A DNA stretch of 64,000 nt from Ridgeia piscesae (GCA_025642075.2 JAODUO010000436.1:260001-324000); one strand, 5' to 3'; positions 33,780 to 47,444 are shown, counted from the first letter of the stretch. Numbers and translations are program-made. Notes: generated by a model from the sequence alone, not told the origin.

Positions 33780-34115
33780 ATTACTTCGATAAATATTCCT
33801 CTGTGAAAAAACTATTGATTTTCTATAGAATATTTTATAGGATTTTTTATATAGTTTTCCATAACATTATATAGAATATTCTATATGATTTAAATCTATA
33901 GAATATTCTCTAGGTTTTTTCTATAGAAAACAATAGGATATTGCCTATAGAAAATATTCTATAAAAACCATAGCATATTTCGTAGTTTTCTATAGAAAAC
34001 TTCCTACAGGAATATCCTACAGAACATTTCCTATAGATTTGTAAAGAAAACTATAGGATATTTCCTATAAAAAATCTTTAGAAAACTATAGAAAATATTC
34101 TGCCGAAAACTATAT
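33780..34115. repeat. CTATAG-rich imperfect palindromic repeat tract
   Basis: About 330 bases built from variants of TTTCTATAGAAAACTATAGG and TATAGAATATTCTA. Many short self-complementary units at irregular spacing. Confidence 0.75.
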
Positions 34116-34236
34116 GATATACCAACATAAATATACACAATCATACTGAATGACAGATACAAACACATACAAAGTAAAGTATAGCTATTAAGCATTCAGG
34201 GTGCATGTACATAAATGCAAGTAATGAGACAAATAT

Positions 34237-34725
34237 ATGAACGTAAACAAGCTTGCATATGTCAAAGAAGCAAAATATTTAGATGTGATAATATGCAATG
34301 ACCTGAAAGATGGCGGAGATATTTTGAGACATCTTCGTAATTTTTATGCTAGGTCTAATAGCATTATCAGAAAATTTCACCACTGTTCCATGGGTGTTAA
34401 ACTACGTCTGTTTCATGCATATTGCTGTACAACTTATTGTTGTCAATTATGGGTTAACTTCATCTCTTATTTAAAAGCTAACGTTGCCTACAACAATATG
34501 CATAGACGGATTTTGGGATATAACCGACGGGACAGCGCGAGTAGCATGTTTGCTAATAATGCTATTGATACATTTGACGCCCTATTGCGTAAGAACATTT
34601 ATGGTTAAACAAACGCATTTTTAACATAAATAATGACTTGATTAGGGTTATGTACAATTGCTTTGAAATAGTAAATGACCCAATGTGGATTAGCTGGGCC
34701 AATTCGTTGTACACAGTAAATCTGT
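34237..34725 (+). mobile_element. LINE ORF2 C-terminal fragment
   Basis: An open frame of 123 codons with KEAKYLDVIICNDLKDGGDI, RKFHHCS and LFHAYCCTTYCCQLW, a known pattern of LINE reverse-transcriptase thumb regions. It continues in another frame with VMYNCFEIV to about 34725. The frame is uninterrupted, so it is younger than the other fragments, but it is 5'-truncated. Confidence 0.8.
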
Positions 34726-35274
34726 AAGATAGTCATCATATCTCGCATATAACTTTATTATTATTTATTTATTATTATATATATATTTAAGTCAGTAAGT
34801 TGTTTATATAACTTACTCTTCAAACGGTGTTTATTTACATGAATTAATTGCATATTTATTATACAATCCCATCCTGTATATTGCTAATTATTTTATCTGT
34901 TTTTCTACAATTTTACATTTATTTAACTTATAACCTTATTTATTTTTTATCTATTCATTTTTTAACATATTTGATATTTTATAGGCTACTTAGATGTGCT
35001 AATGTAAGTACCAATTGTATATGGTTTTTTACCTGAAATAAATGTATTCGTAGTCGTAAATAATTTACAAAATTTGAATACACATGTACATTATAATACA
35101 ATACATGCACATATATGCACTGGAACCTTCATAACTTATTTTAGTCCCAGTATTTGTGGAATTTGTTTGCACAGCCTCAAGATGTTTTTTGTGAGTATAG
35201 GTGTATCAAGGTTTTACCTGACGTTTTTGGAACATCCCCTGATGCTTTGCCAGTGACTTGATATACACAGTAGT

Positions 35275-35450
35275 GAAATTACAAATGATTAAAAATACAG
35301 TAGCCAGAGTGTCGTGTAGAATCAACAAGTATATGCCCATATCACGTACAACACCACCAAAGTCTCTTCATTGGTTGCCAGTGAAATTTTGGATGAAATA
35401 CAAGATACAGCTGTATGTCTATTGACATTTAATTCTTCACATTGTCATGA
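35275..35450 (+). mobile_element. LINE ORF2 tail fragment
   Basis: The + strand reads MIKNTVARVSCRINKYMPIS and then PPKSLHWLPVKFWMKYKIQL, the usual motif of LINE C termini. Very short. Confidence 0.7.
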
Positions 35451-35574
35451 AACAGAATATGTATCGGACATGTCAATTCATAGAACCATCAATCGTTAAA
35501 ATTACAGAATGACCTAACACGTGTCATGCCTGGGGACTTTGTGACTCTCGCCATCGGTACCAAAAGGGCTCTGT

Positions 35575-35575
35575 G

Positions 35576-35620
<45 letters not shown>

Positions 35621-35700
35621 TTAATAATAATAATATTTATTGTTTATAAAGCGCCATATCCAACATGCTCAAAGTGTTGTATAATAACATATCAAACTAC
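35575..35700. repeat. (AAT)n followed by a SINE-like 3' tail
   Basis: AAT trinucleotides at 35575-35640, next to TTTATAAAGCGCCATATCC. In reverse complement this is a GCGCTTTATAAA tail with TAA repeats, as seen at the 3' ends of SINEs. Confidence 0.7.
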
Positions 35701-36209
35701 TCATTATGTGTTATAAAATAATAATAAATCCAACTGTAAAACTTACGTTCAGATAAAAAAATGTATACACGTTCAATATTTGTCATATTATAACTGTTAA
35801 CTAAACATTGTAAATAAGTAAAGTCGATGATTAAAAAACTAAAAGTAGTTATTACTCTATTTACATGCGAAACATATACTAGACTTACGAAAATGACGTT
35901 CTCAATGCGAGTGCTGGCTATTAATATTACACCATAATGATGCAAAATAATATTTCCCTGACTAAGGTCAAATTACACGCTGTAGCAAAAGCAATTTATC
36001 TAGTGCATTTTCTAATGTGTAGTTGAAATTTCCTATCGAGAATTTATAATTTTTAATAACCAGTAACGTTACACTTTATGAAGTTACTGCGTGAACGTCA
36101 GCGTCTCATCGTTCACGTTAAGGTAGAAATATATAATTGCTGTTTCATCAGAGCAAGTGACTAAGTTCCTTGTCTGCAGGTTTGTGAGATCTAGCGTGAG
36201 GAATATAGT

Positions 36210-37378
36210 GGCCTGCTTTAGGCAAGGGCGTCGATCGGTGGAGGACGGGGGACGCGTCCCCCCACTTTTCAGCGTGGGGGACAGCATAGGAATTGTCCCC
36301 CCACTTTTTAGCTCAGAAAAATTGCAAGGCATATAGCCTGACTCACCACTCCTCTCTCTTAAAAGCCGCTACACAGGATTAGCTAGACAATAAACTCGCG
36401 ATATGAAGTTCCAACCACCCATTAGAAAATCGACTAGATAAATTGCATGGCTGGCCACACCGCGCAATCTGATCTTATTTTAGTAAATAATCATCATGCC
36501 GGGCTGCGCCGTTGCCGGGCTCTATCAGTTTGCAACCTTGTATTGATATTATTTATAGGCTCTAGCCATCAAGCACATTGTAAATGATGAAATTTGTATT
36601 GCACTTTCACCCCTCGCCTGCTTCATGCTTATCGCCTACGGCAGAAGTGGCGGATTCCTGCACTTTGTGTAACTTGTTCCCATTTGAGTGATGACAAATT
36701 TCTTTGCCAAAATGTTGGATTGGGAAGATCTACACAGCATGTCCATCGATCAGTGGTGAACGAGGAGGACGCGTCCCCCCATTTTTCAGCCTTAGGGGGG
36801 TCGGCATAGGAAATGTCCTCACACTTTTTCAGTTCATACAACAAATTTAAAAGCATATAATATTTTTAGCGAGACTGATCACTCCCCTCTCTTATAAACT
36901 CTACATCGGTCTAGTAGTAAAATTAATAAAAACAAATATACGAGTTCAGATATAAACTTCCGACTACCTAGTGTAAAATCACTAGATAAATTGCTTGGTT
37001 AGCCGCAGCCCGCAACTAGATCTTAGTCCAGTAAATATTCATCACGCCGGACTCTTCCACCCTTGTGTTGTTATATTAATAGGTATTAGCCATCAAACAC
37101 ATTATAGATTATTAATTTTTGTTTGCCCTGTCACCCCTGGTCGCCCTGGTGGCTACTTATATCGCCTACGGCGGAACCAGCGGATTCCTGCATTTGTGTA
37201 ATTCGATCCCATTTTGAATGATGACAAATTTCTTTGCCAAAAGGTGGGTTTGGGAAGTCCTACACAGGCATCCCTGTAACCTCTGCATCGTGTCACTGTG
37301 ACTCAGGCAAGCAATGTTGGGTCCGAAGTCTACCCCCCAAATGTTCAGTGATTGGGGCGGGCCATGGCCCCTCTTCAA

Positions 37379-37380
<2 letters not shown>
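36210..37380. repeat. Tandem repeat, about 535-bp unit, two to three diverged copies
   Basis: Recurring blocks: GACGCGTCCCCCCA (36249, 36769), CACTCC-CTCTCTTA (36348, 36880), GACAAATTTCTTTGCC (36692, 37221) and ATCGCCTACGGC (36629, 37161), each spaced about 520-545 bases. The copies are diverged, and no coding sense is evident. Confidence 0.8.
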
Positions 37381-37440
<60 letters not shown>

Positions 37441-37554
37441 AACATAACTATTTTAAATAGCATAACATAAAGGCCTTTGTTTATTTTAGAATTAGCACCA
37501 GACCAACAATGAATTATGTTTTATATTTAAAAAAAAATATATGTATTTCAGGTC

Positions 37555-37610
<56 letters not shown>
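37380..37610. repeat. (TA)n microsatellites
   Basis: Two TA runs (37382-37437 and 37558-37608) separated by AT-rich unique sequence. Confidence 0.97.
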
Positions 37611-37614
<4 letters not shown>

Positions 37615-37754
37615 TATATTATATTATATTTATAATTCATGTATACATATACATACATACATGGTTATGGATTCGTGTTTCTGTATCGTAGTATTGTGAC
37701 ACAAAGATAAAATTACACAATAAAAGAATTGGATTAGCGATAGGCAAACGAGTT

Positions 37755-38112
37755 GATTGAGCAGCTTTAAAAAAGCATAGCTTCAAAAACGTAACGATAA
37801 AAATCAAAGAAACATTACCAGTGCTGCCACCTCACGGAGTAATCGAGGCTAATTCGTGTGTGGGGTATTTTCTTGTCGTCTGTGAATCAACAGAGAACAT
37901 AATTCTACAGGTAAATGTTCACGCATTGATACATTGTGATATTGTTGTTGTATTGTATAAATACTTCGGGTAACCATACTTCGATTGCACTTATACTGTG
38001 ATATCGTCCATTTATGCGTATTCGGTTCGGATATCGCAAGCACCGTTTTATCGCTCAAACTCACAAAGGTCCAATGCCATGGCAATGGGCTTACATATAT
38101 GCTATGGTAGGG
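37755..38112. other. Inner end of the right duplication arm
   Basis: Reverse complement of 21298-21610. It joins directly to the match for 17275 and before, so it preserves the empty site of the LINE. Confidence 0.75.
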
Positions 38113-39170
38113 TTATGGCATCAGTGTTTCTTCCGTGCGCCTTTCGCTCACATATTTGAGAAACCGTTGAAAATTTGTTTTTCACATTTTGCATAGACAT
38201 TTCATAGGACTATGCACAATAAATGTAAACATTAATTGACAATTTGTTTTGATTAAATCGATTTATTGGATTTTTTTCAACATTTTTCACAAAACTTATT
38301 ACTTATAAGAAATAATATGTAGTTCAGAAAATAAATATATATGTGGAATATCATAATATACCTAATGGGCTGAACATTTCTAAAGAATTAAAACAAATTT
38401 GTTATGTACAAATTTAAACTCCATTTAAAAATATGTACAGACAGTACAGTTAAATCAACTGGCAGTAGCACGCAAAAACAAACAATCAGTTTGCAGTGTA
38501 TGTGATTATTCATTAATGTTAACCTGATTTTTTTCATCTTCATTTTCACATCAGTTGTCTGAAGCAATGTTCACATTTAGAACTCTGTATATAAACATAA
38601 GTTTGGCTGCTTTTGCTACTCCAAGTCTGTTATGCAGTTTAGTCCAAATGTTGAAAAGGCTCATTCCACATCAGAATCTAATTGACATGGCATGGTGACA
38701 CAACCAGTCAACCACAACGTGCTGCCCTTATTCCCTGGCTGTTCAGTAGGATTGGCATTTGGCAGTCCCTTCCCTCAAGAAATATGTGGCTTCACCTTGA
38801 AGTCACATCAACTGGTTAAAGCTGCATAAGCATGCCGATTGTTTTGCTCCTCGCGTTTCATGCTAATTTCGCGAAAAAGCAAACCTACCAAGTATCCCGT
38901 GTGACATACTGGTTCGCTTTTGCACATGTTTTAATTAGTTTTTGGTTAAAACGTAAAAACTATTTTAGGGCAAACCAGTTGATATAGTCTTTTTCATATT
39001 GAAGATTTCTACAGTACTGGTTTTATGTGGTAGACTATCTTCGCCTTAATCACGTGATAGCGCACAGTAATGAAGATGTCGCGAGATCGGCCTTGACCCC
39101 CACCATCCAGGGCTTCTTGTTTACGTAGAAATTGGTGAATGCAATTGAGATTAATTCCAATTTAATTCAC
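38113..39170. other. Right-arm intergenic sequence
   Basis: Bases 38113-38830 mirror 16370-17275. Bases 38835-39165 have no left-arm match and stand where the left arm has the zinc-finger gene. No gene seen. Confidence 0.65.
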
Positions 39171-39223
39171 ACGGTTCAGTGAATTTACGGCACATGAAAG
39201 AACTCACAACGTGTGACAGTCGC
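39170..39223 (+). pseudogene. Last-finger remnant of the zinc-finger gene
   Basis: The + strand translates to a stretch containing FTAHERTHNV and a stop, matching the last finger of the left-arm gene (14158-14215). Everything upstream is gone, so the right-arm copy is deleted rather than never present. Confidence 0.75.
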
Positions 39224-40750
39224 TCGGTCTAGTCATCTCTAGCCCTGTCTACATGGCGTTTTTAACCTGGGATACGCATCTACATGGCGCTAAAAGTGAT
39301 TCCAGGCTAAGCTAAGGCGCGTATCACGCGTGACTTGAGTGAGAAGTCACTGATGCGCTCCTGTTACCTTAAAGTCACCTAAACGGACTGACACACATGT
39401 GATATGTATGGAAGGTGGTCCAGTGACATGAAAGAACTCAGTTGTATGTTTTTGTTTCGTTTTAACTAGTTCCTTATGTTGGTGGATTATCATCCGTGAT
39501 AAGTACAAACGTCATCCAATGTGATAAGCAAATACAGGATATTTAAACAGCTTTTTCATAATTATATTTGTTTTGTTTAGGTTCTATGACATTGTGCAGA
39601 CTTGTAGAATTAACAATGTCGGATTAAACTATTTAAATATGTGCAATTTATTTCGACAAATTGTTTCTGCAGGGCATGGTGTCAGTAAAAATAGCTGTAT
39701 TGATTATGCATGTTTGGTTCACTTTGTCACAGTAATTCGCTTTGCCCCTCATTTATATCAAAAAGCCACCTGGTGGTTTTCTTTGGAATGCAACTAGTAG
39801 GCTATAATAGCGTCACGACATCGCTTATTACTGTGTTCCATATTCTCTGTTTGAAGGATTTGTCCAACCGTTTGTTATCTCTGAATATAGATGCCTTTCA
39901 ACGACATCCACAGAAGTGTATACACAGTAATGTTTTGGATGTATAAATCATGATATTAAATGTATCATATAACATTTTGTCTGGAATCTGTATTTTGGAT
40001 TAATGTCGTTCCAGCGGTTGTTTACGACACGAACGAATTATATTGACATTTTCCTTAAGTAGTTTTCCGTCTTCAAATTGGGGCGGGCATTTATAAAAGT
40101 GAAATGGTAAGTTCGTATATAGCTCAGTATCCTGTCCTCAGACTCATTCGTTATGACATCTCAAATTCCAATTAATCCGCTTTACACGTTGCGTTGTTCG
40201 TAATATCAGGTCGACTCAGTCGCGACTGGGGAAGTCCGTTAATAGTTTCTCAGCTAACTTCCAAACCTCTTATAGAAAAGCTGCCAGTTTTTCATGACAA
40301 ACAGCACTAGTTTGCGAGGTGTCTATGGGCCGTTCGGGCCACAACGCGACCTGCGTGACATGTATACGTCGCTAGCTGGCAGTTGACGTTTACGCTTAAC
40401 CGTTACAACCAATGAGAATTAATTGTTATCTAACAAAGCGTTAACATGAGCGCCAATAAAAAATCAAAATGGGATTTTTTTTGTCAATGTACGCACGCAC
40501 GCACCACCTTACGGGAAAGACCGTTAAACACCATGACGTCACCAATTTATGTGCACTTTCTGTGTATCCATGCCGCGCATCAATATAATCAGATACAGCG
40601 CCCTTAGTGGGTTACGAACATGGCGGATTGGAAGGAAATGGATGGACGAGAGTTAATTACCTATTAGTTTGCGAAATATGTTAGTTCATGTTTTAGTAAA
40701 TCATGATCATGCCACCTTCGATAGCTCGTTGCATTCTCAGGTTTCGAAAA
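39224..40750. other. Right-arm intergenic sequence
   Basis: Bases 39224-39425 mirror 13515-14150 but with a single 36-bp unit. A SINE 3' tail fragment (TATATAGCTCAGTATCCTG) lies at about 40105-40143. Otherwise nothing recognised. Confidence 0.6.
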
Positions 40751-40764
40751 GTAGAATGCATCGA

Positions 40765-41165
40765 TTACTGGAGTATGCGTCACTAGCCTGGAACCCTTAT
40801 TATCAAAAAAGAACTAGAAAAACACTCAAAAGAGACCGCTAAAACTCTGCAGACCACCAGCGGAATATGTTTCTTTGTAACAGAGACGACGTGAGGCAGA
40901 CCTCTGTGAGGTATTTAAATACATAAGAGACCTCAACAGATTTACCCCAGTTCAATTCTTTAATAGATCAGTAAGTAATCTGAGAGGCAATGGTCTAAAC
41001 CTACAGAGGAGCTACTCGCGTACGGATATCCGTAACTACTTCTTCACGAATCTGAAAATTGACTCTACTCTACTCGTGGAACAGACTCCCAGAAGAAGTA
41101 GTGACAGCAGCCTCATTGAGCATTTTCTAGAAGAGATTGAGGTCTTTGGCCACCGGCTAAAAGAG
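40765..41165 (+). mobile_element. LINE ORF2 C-terminal fragment
   Basis: With frameshifts: YASLAWNPYYQK, then ADLCEVFKYIRDLNRFTPVQ, then LQRSYSRTDIRNYFF, then WNRLPEEVVTAAS. This is the classical end of a LINE reverse transcriptase. The left arm has no matching insertion, so it is private to the right arm. Confidence 0.85.
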
Positions 41166-41249
41166 ACGAAACAACCAAGTTTTTCAAGTAAGTATACCGT
41201 AACAGTCATTATTACGTCTTTTTGTGCCGATTATGTTGGCGGCCAGGTC

Positions 41250-41282
41250 ACACACGCACGCACGCACGCACGCACGGACGCA

Positions 41283-41328
<46 letters not shown>

Positions 41329-41330
41329 GT
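41250..41330. repeat. (ACGC)n-(AC)n microsatellite
   Basis: GCAC/ACGC tetramers followed by AC dinucleotides. Confidence 0.97.
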
Positions 41331-41611
41331 GTTTGGGTTTCGTAAACAAATATTGAGAACGTTCGGTGAATTCGTGGATCCCGAATTTAGCCTACAGTAA
41401 CTTCGGCCTACACGTCACGTCACTTGAGGTATAATCCAGTTGAATTCCGCCTCCGAGCACGATGTTGATTTATCTTGACTGGTGAATTTGACTCACAACA
41501 CTGGTGGTTGTACTTGAGTGACCTACGTCCAACCTAAAATTGGATATTATTTGTGTTAATTAGATAATAGCTCAAACACTCAATTGTTAGGCAGCACTTA
41601 TTAAAAAAAGA

Positions 41612-41912
41612 AAAGTAAAAGTAAGTTCTTATATAGCGCAGTATCCAATCCTCAGGATTGCGCAGAGCGCTTTACACTTTACTTCCCCGACAGACCTGTT
41701 CAAGCAAACACCATCTCGGAATCTCTAGGAAGCATCCAGCCGTGTGCTACAATTAATGCGCGAAGGCTGCTCGTACACATATCCACCACTGAGTGAACTG
41801 GAGCAATGTAGGGTGAAAAACCTTGCCCAAGGTTTTAGCACCGCAACAAAGGATTCCAACCCAGGTCCTCTTAGTCGAAAGTTGAAGCTCTACCTATGAG
41901 CCACTGCGCTCT
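41612..41912 (-). mobile_element. tRNA-derived SINE
   Basis: On the - strand the head contains an A-box-like TGGCTCATAGGTAGAGC and a B-box-like GGTTGGAATCC about 30 bases on, as in tRNA-type RNA polymerase III promoters. A body of about 200 bases follows, ending GCGCTATATAAGAACTTAC and an AAAAGTAAAAGTAAG-type tail. A truncated relative lies at 27530-27705. Confidence 0.8.
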
Positions 41913-41989
41913 ACATCCAGTGAGACGACTTTGACAACGGGAGTACCGCAAGGATCTGTGTTGGGAATTAACACCAATCATAGTACCAT

Positions 41990-42998
41990 TAAAGTGCAGC
42001 GAATCAGGGATATCATCCATAACCAGAGTTTAAAATATACCATGCCGACGATTTACAAACAAGTAAGTAAGTAAGTAATTTTATTTCACAACGCAACATG
42101 TACATGAACAAAACTAAAGTCTGGGTACTGCATTGCATGGATGTCACTTGGCTAAAAGCCGTATTCCAGTGACACAATCATCATTTAAAATAACCATCAT
42201 TGACTTTGGTAAGTATTTAAGTAGAAAACACATCATTCTGGCACTTCGATCAGGATGCAGCATCTCTGCTAACCGCCATACGTCGGATCGAGCGATATAT
42301 TGATGAGCCAATGAGTGGATGACTTGGAATTATCTACGCACGAGTGGCACCAAAACGGAAATTCTTCCCGTTGCATCAAAGTGAGCGTCTGTTGTTGTGA
42401 GTGCACTGTGTGTATGCGTTCGGACAGATGGAATCAGTGCCACCGAACATGCTAAAGAGATCTCTGCAAAGTGTTGGTCATAGACACTTTGATATGACTA
42501 TGCAAGTGTGTACCGAAGACACTTGCCTGCAGCATCAATGTGACACTGGATTCACCGTTATCTGAGTTACCCAGTAGCAGAACGTGTAATGAACACCACG
42601 AAGAGAAAACAAAGATAACACCCCAGTGTGTCTACTGCAACTCCGAATTGTTCAGGATTTCATTATATATTTTTACTGATTATATAATTAGTATCGATTT
42701 TAATACAACGTATTATTATTTTAACACGATATTATTTTCTGCATATATACAACGCTATGAACTGTTAGGTGTGGCGCTATGTAAATAATATAATAATTAC
42801 TATACTGTTAGCCGCTACTACTAAGGACAATTAAACACACTATTGTGAATTATTTAGTACAGTACGAGATATGTTCGTATATCCTGTATATTATATTACT
42901 ACTGCTACAATTCGCTAACAGGTGAGTAGGCCTACTCGCGAATTCGGATGTGTTCGCTGGACTTAGTCCAACTAAACGACTCTGCCATGAGAGCTTCC
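41990..42998. other. 3' flank of CLCA copy B, conserved in the mirror arm
   Basis: Matches about 8839-10385 in reverse complement, but lacks the (GT)n and (TA)n arrays and the sequence around them found on the left. No gene seen. Confidence 0.8.
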
Positions 42999-43408
42999 TC
43001 ACTCTTTGCAGCAGACAACACAATATACACCTGTGGCTACAATGACCACGAGGAGAGCGACAGCGTAACCTATGGCGTACGGAAGTATAGAGCTATGAAC
43101 CGTCGGAAGTAGAGACGTAGAGCTCTCGTCCGAATCGTCTTCTTCCGGTATATATACCAAGGCGGCAGACATGACGTTAGACACGTCGCTCACTCTGTGT
43201 ACGCTGTGTTTGACCTTGACGCCGAAGAACAAGGTCTTGTCCTCGTATGCAGCCGGGAAACGGATCACGAACGTCTCGACCTCGGACGCATTTGCGGGCG
43301 AGTCCAAGTTTCCGGATATGACGTCACTCGCGCTGATTTTGGTGGCGTTCTCGAAAGAGTGCCGCAGCACTTTGATATCGGTGCTGTAGCGGAGATCGTA
43401 GGAGGACG
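42999..43408 (-). CDS. CLCA copy B exon 13 with membrane segment
   Basis: It is 410 nt, phase 1 in, ending at a stop at 42999. An acidic insert [14 protein letters not shown] precedes the helix [19 protein letters not shown]; the tail is YCVVCCKE. The insert is absent from copy A. Confidence 0.9.
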
Positions 43409-43665
43409 CTGAGGGAGAAGAAGACAGGCGAGTGAAGACAACTAGAATGTAGAACTACCTAACTGTATGTACACGTCGTCACAGACACAGGCGTACACAC
43501 GCGTGACACACACGCCTTTTAAACAAACAAACAAACAAACAAACAAACAAACAAACAAACAAACAGACAAACACAAATAAACAAACAAATAAACAGACAA
43601 ACACAAACAACAAACAAATACACAAACAGACAGAGAGATAGAAGCCAAACAAACAAAACAAGCAT

Positions 43666-43704
<39 letters not shown>

Positions 43705-43763
43705 CCACACACACACACACACACATAAATGCGGACATCACAACTTGCATGACCAATGGATCT

Positions 43764-43825
<62 letters not shown>

Positions 43826-46654
43826 CTACTAAATATTACATAACATGATTATTCTACAGGATACTGCCTTTCAACTGCATGCAGTGTTAATGAACCTACA
43901 ATGCAATCGCCGACAGACCCGTACAACACAACATACAGTGAAACCTCGCCACTAAACTCATCTTCGGCAATGGGCAAAGGTGGCGTCAGTGGCGAGATGG
44001 CCGTGTCAGCTAGAATAACTTCATATAGACGGCTGTATTAGCGCTGTATCCAAAAAGCAAGGTTTGAGTGTATGTTGTAATATGTCTTTTATCTCTTCGT
44101 TTTATTTAGCAATGCAGTTGTCAACAAGCAGCAAAGCATTGTCATATATCACCTGCCACAGCCAGACAAGGTCAAGACAAATGCATGCGTGCCACGTCTT
44201 TGGTATATTTACAAAATGGCCGCAACAAACTGCGCAGCTTGCAACCAAGAAACGTTACGCTACGATAAATGTAAATACTAATAACGTGTTTTGTTTAAAC
44301 AAACTCGAAATTTTTTCAGAATGGCAGCTAATACACAAAATGGTTTACTCTCTATACGGAAATATGAGTGATTCTTTTACACTGGATATCAACAGGTGAT
44401 AAATCAAACGATTACTGGTTAGATCTGGTGACATCTTGTTAAATGCCGCCTCACCAGTTTCCTGTTCCTCGAAGTCTCCCACAGCCGTCCACTGGAGAGT
44501 CGCCGTCTTTTCCTCGTACGACGTCGCGTTCACTCTCATGTCCTTGACCTGGCCTGGTGGGAAAGGGTACAGCGACCGCAGGTCAGGGTGCTTAGCACGG
44601 TTCGTCACCTTGATGAGCCCCGCGGCGGCCGAGCGCTCGAAGGCCGGGACCTCCTCGTACGTCGGACCAGCGGCATCTAGGAGAACGATACGGCAACGAG
44701 TGCTAAGATTAAAGGTGTCTTATAGTCTCTTCAGTGAAAGCGAGGGTGTCTTGTCCTCCTCTCAGAATTAAACAACCTAGTAAATGATACCAGATACCAA
44801 ATAGCCAAACCAAAGAGTAATGCGGTCAACGTGGCCCGCTTCGGCGATATTCCCAGGAAAACTTGTTCTTAAACTGGGCACATTGCTTACCTTGAATAAG
44901 TTCCCTGGGTCGTATCTTTCCTACGGCAGACATTACTGAACACAACTTCACAAACATCGTTTCCTTATACATCCGTGCTTGTTATCATTTATTCTGGAAA
45001 CTCAACCTGTTGAAATATTTGTTCACGGCGCGTCACTGTTGCGCACATTACTTTCACCTTCATTCTTAAAGCTTCTCTGCCCAGAAATGGCAGTACAGTA
45101 ACTTGTGAGTTGTGAGGGGAATTCTTCTGTTGGAAAGAGGATATTGCGAACTTTGTTCCGAGCATAACAAAGAAACTAAATACAAATTTGTAGCAGAAAA
45201 CTTTCAACGCGCATGCTGTAGTCGTATGAACGCAATACTAAATAAACAATATAACACCTAGGAGATGAGACCCTCGCATTTGAGCTTCTCAAGCATGACA
45301 TCACGCATGCTCACACGCATGCGCAACACGTACTTCCGTTGACCGCTGTAGGAAGACGGAACGCGCGGTTTCCTCCTCTTGTCAGAACCCTGGCCGTGCC
45401 CTGGTCGGCTGTCGTTCGCACCCGCACCGGGAACTTGCCGTCACTCGGGAAGTTGAAGAGGAATGTCGTGTAGAACCCGTCTCCCTTGACAGCGTCGATT
45501 CCTAAAACAATCGGATCGTAAGCATTCATGACTGTTTTATAGCAAATGCTTGGATCTGGTGTACGTTCAACGACAATGAAGATTGTTGTCTTTGTGGTGA
45601 TGTCAAAACATATTAAAACACTAATTAAACTTATCAAGACAAATAAAATAGTTTTACAGTAATAACAACATAATCGGCCATTTGAAAATATATTTTTCGA
45701 GAGACCTCATATAAATAATTATGGTTCACATTCAAGTGCAAAAGGAAACTCACAAATAATATCACTACTGCATTTGACTGATAAATCAATCGCCTATCGG
45801 TGACCCCAAATAAAACTATTAAACGAATCCAATAAAATAAAACCTACCTATCCCGTCGTCCTTCATTTGTTTCCATGGCATTGACCCGGCCTGAACTTCG
45901 ACCTTTGCTCCTACTACACCGTCGTAGCCTCTCGTTACTTCGGTCTTCACGATTACCTTGAACGTTGACTTATCTGAATGAGAACATAGGATTAATTCAG
46001 ACAACCTAACCGGCATAATCCACACATACACACGCACACACGACACAACGAGGGAGGGAAGGAGGGAGGGAGGGAGGGAGGAGGAGGAGGGAGGGAGGGA
46101 GGGAGGGAGGGAGGGAGGGAGGGAGGGAGGGAGGGGGGGAGGAGGGAGGGAGGGAGGGAGGGAGGGAGGGAGGGAGGAGGGAGGGAGGGAGGGAGGGAGG
46201 GAGGGAGGGAGGGAGGGAGGGAGGGAGGGAGGGAGGGAGGGAGGGAGGGAGGGAGGGAGGGAGGGAGGGAGAGACGGCGAGGCGGAGAGACGGAGAGACG
46301 GAGAGACAGAGAGACAGAGAGAGACAATGCATTGTATTATCGTTTCAAGCAAATGCAGATATAATTTATAATTAAAACAAAACAGCCAACGGTTGCAATA
46401 CGTGACGACGGTATTACTGTTTGTTTTTGTACTACCGTCGTAGTCTAGTTGCTGGTGACTGAGAGAGACATCTGTTTTGATCGGATGACTGACATCAGAT
46501 GCGGCCTTTGACGTCACATGGAGCAGGGTAGAAACAGCACGGTTGGTGGGATTTCTCATCACCACGGTCCAAAGACCTGGCTACAATCGTCAGGAAACAT
46601 CGTCAAAATAGTCTCTAATACACTATCTATCTATCTATCTATCTATCTCTCTAT

Positions 46655-46720
<66 letters not shown>

Positions 46721-46801
46721 TCCATCTATTTAATAGATAGATGGATAGAGAGAGAGAGGGGGGGAAGAGAGCGAGAAAGAGGAGAGAGTGGAGAGATAGA
46801 G

Positions 46802-46872
<71 letters not shown>

Positions 46873-47366
46873 AATATCGCTCGAAACAGTTGCTAACTTC
46901 TCAAATTAGTAGTTTACTACGTGTGTCCGTAATGACGTCCCAGTACAAAACGAACGTGAGGATAGAACGTGATCGATTTAATCTGTTGACAATTGGAATT
47001 GTTTATTGTCTCTGATATCTTTGTATTGTGGCGCCTCTGCGCTTGATTTCTAAGAATTATTATTATGGTAGAAAAAGAATGAATAGTTTTGTATCCTCAG
47101 ATGATATACCTCATTCGTATTATTGAGCGAGATCGTCATTTGTTTGGTGGCATCGTTTGTTTGGTGACTTGAATAGTTGTGGCCATTAGGTGACGTCACC
47201 ACGACTATCAGTGGAAATGAACCTCCGGTATAGGAGAACACGAACTCTGTGCCTCTGCCAACACTTGAATCAACGGACACGTGCTTCTTTAAAACGCTAC
47301 GGGCGTTGACTTTCAGTGATTCAAGCAACAGCTGCAAAGAGGGGACATTTAATATATTATAAATTG

Positions 47367-47444
<78 letters not shown>

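Noticed and set aside
41860..41912. Functional tRNA gene on the - strand
   Set aside because: A-box and B-box patterns are present, but a foldable tRNA acceptor stem is not evident and a SINE body follows.
45962..45975. Shifted splice acceptor in copy B exon 10 (ATAAG instead of CAG)
   Set aside because: It seemed needed until the exon at 46436-46580 was found to end in phase 1. With that phase the conserved CAG acceptor keeps the frame in copy B, and the odd one is copy A.
45819..46565. 248-codon Pro-Ser-rich protein joining CLCA sequence
   Set aside because: It reads through an intronic (GAGG)n array. Only its two ends are true exons (46436-46580 and 45848-45973).
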